From positions 1 to 5,214 of the forward strand of contig CAAFXG010000297.1 in the NCBI GenBank assembly GCA_900766925.1: DNA of 5,214 bases, in the 5' to 3' direction. Position 1 is the first letter of the stretch, and each line of letters begins with the position of its first letter. Both the position numbers and the translations under genes were made by a program. The notes under the pieces are model-generated. The model made no database searches. It saw only the letters and a program-made list of their open reading frames with translations, and was not told the DNA's origin. The DNA is from Lachnospiraceae bacterium (GTDB taxonomy: Bacteria > Bacillota > Clostridia > Lachnospirales > Lachnospiraceae). Positions 4,631 to 5,214 of the stretch are shown here, in pieces.

Positions 4631-4777
4631 CATAGTGACAACTTCACAGCCTGGCATGAGCAGGCAAGCAAGCTTCGTGAAGGTCAAATTTCGAAGGAAG
4701 AATATGACGAATGGCGTTACCACTACTCCATGAAGGATTCCTCCGGTATTACCGCTTCTGTTGATACCGACCACTAA
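4631..4777 (+). pseudogene. Gene remnant on the plus strand (48 codons)
   Basis: The plus-strand frame from 4631 to the stop at 4775-4777 reads as protein, with a WHEQASKLREGQISKEEYDE segment (about residues 8-27) followed by WRYHYS and a divergent tail. It has no start and a stop directly upstream. The 'KLREGQISKEEYDEWRY' helix looks like part of a larger accessory protein of Clostridia; I cannot name the family. It is opposite in strand to its neighbours, so the region is a mosaic. Confidence 0.35.
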
Positions 4778-5080
4778 CGCAAAGCCGGTTGCTCTTCTTT
4801 CAAGTAATATTCTACTTGGTGCAAATGGCTGTGTCGTTCCCCAAATATTGTACTTTTTGTACAGTGGGAATGTACTTTTGAACAGAATCCAACAATTAAG
4901 CAACTTCAAACCACGCAAAAAGGTCCTACTGAAAACTTCGTTCAGTAAGACCTTTTCTATTGGACTAAACTTCAAAACCACTCGCTAATCTTAAACAAAT
5001 GCGTTTAGCAAAGTGTTATCAAACCATTTTACAAGATATCTCAAACCAGCATAAATATTGAGGTTTTCGATTTCTTGCTC
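4778..5080. other. Non-coding stretch with short repeats and a terminator
   Basis: No credible gene is present. TGTACTTTT occurs twice in direct orientation (4849-4857 and 4871-4879), the first copy also forming the inverted repeat TGTAC-TTTTT-GTACA (4849-4863). The terminator at 4917-4956 lies here, as does the second copy of AAGTGTTATCAAACC (5011-5025). The minus-strand sequence just after the broken yafQ stop remains open for about 30 codons but does not resemble the missing YafQ C-terminus. Confidence 0.4.
4917..4956 (-). terminator. Strong, probably bidirectional intrinsic terminator
   Basis: AAAAGGTC (4918-4925) pairs with GACCTTTT (4949-4956) and TACTGAA (4927-4933) with TTCAGTA (4941-4947), around a 7-base loop. 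In minus-strand RNA the single interruption becomes a U-G pair, so the 16-bp stem is continuous and runs into TTTTT, while on the plus strand it is an A-C mismatch followed by TTTTCT. It therefore best fits termination of leftward transcription from the toxin-antitoxin remnant at the right edge. Confidence 0.8.
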
Positions 5081-5214
5081 CTACTCCGGCTGAATATGGC
5101 ACTCTCTAAATCCTTGATATTTTCCTTTTAATTCATGGTCTCTATACTTTTCTTCTAAAGGAATATTATTCTGAAGCATAGTGACAACATCCTCTAAAAG
5201 AGATATATCAAGGC
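5081..5214 (-). pseudogene. yafQ: YafQ/RelE-type mRNA interferase, C-terminally truncated and partial
   Basis: The 43 visible residues (from 5212 to TAG at 5081-5083) match the middle of YafQ-family toxins: LDISLLEDVVTMLQNNIPLE, then EKYRDHELKGKYQGFRECHI, QPE and a stop. YafQ cuts mRNA in the ribosome and is neutralised by DinJ, whose gene normally lies just upstream, here outside the window. Family members are about 90 residues and continue after 'CHIQPD' with WLLIY and a C-terminal segment carrying a catalytic His and Phe (GTHSDLF). All of that is missing, so the toxin is very probably inactive. The sequence after the stop does not restore it in any frame I read. The start and N-terminus lie beyond the right edge. 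Confidence 0.75.

Noticed and set aside
4586..4988. Minus-strand frame of 131 codons and plus-strand frame of 75 codons
   Set aside because: Both run across the strong terminator at 4917-4956 and overlap better-supported fragments; low-quality composition and no ribosome binding site.
1..5214. CRISPR arrays, tRNA or rRNA genes
   Set aside because: No regularly spaced repeats of CRISPR size, no cloverleaf and no rRNA-like sequence were seen on either strand.

Overview
The window is AT-rich DNA with Gram-positive style ribosome binding sites (AGGAGG, GGAGG) and gene families typical of the accessory genome of gut Clostridia (Lachnospiraceae-like). This taxonomic guess is an inference from gene content. 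Every intact gene is on the minus strand, so the genes read from high to low coordinates.

The right part (about 4176-5214) is a gene graveyard. It holds the truncated end of a YafQ-type toxin gene entering from the right edge, a strong terminator at 4917-4956, and several protein-like fragments on both strands that lack starts or are cut short. They look like leftovers of plasmid or conjugative-element genes. Next comes an intact Fic-family AMP-transferase gene (2862-3953). It has a consensus promoter whose -35 box lies between the arms of a perfect 11-bp inverted repeat, and a second copy of the same repeat lies about 160 bp upstream.

The central part is a compact three-gene operon. An EndoU-like RNase toxin (2078-2569) overlaps a small acidic protein, probably its immunity protein (1731-2078), by one base (TAATG). 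That gene in turn overlaps a DUF4417 gene (1070-1747) by 17 bases. The toxin is encoded alone, without the large secreted carrier usually attached to such domains. A 23-codon upstream ORF overlaps its start. Between fic and the toxin, on the plus strand, a candidate small RNA of about 80 nt has its own promoter, two hairpins whose G-U pairs form only in plus-strand RNA, and a Rho-independent terminator. It is the feature I consider most likely to be undescribed.

The left part (1-1069) starts with the 5' end of an ISL3-family insertion sequence (1 to about 257). It appears to have landed about ten codons into a small gene. Next to it are a cysteine-rich (CPxCG x2) protein gene that seems frameshifted at its 5' end, a small ORF with a good ribosome binding site, and a promoter with a hairpin leader. 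No tRNA, rRNA or CRISPR array is visible.
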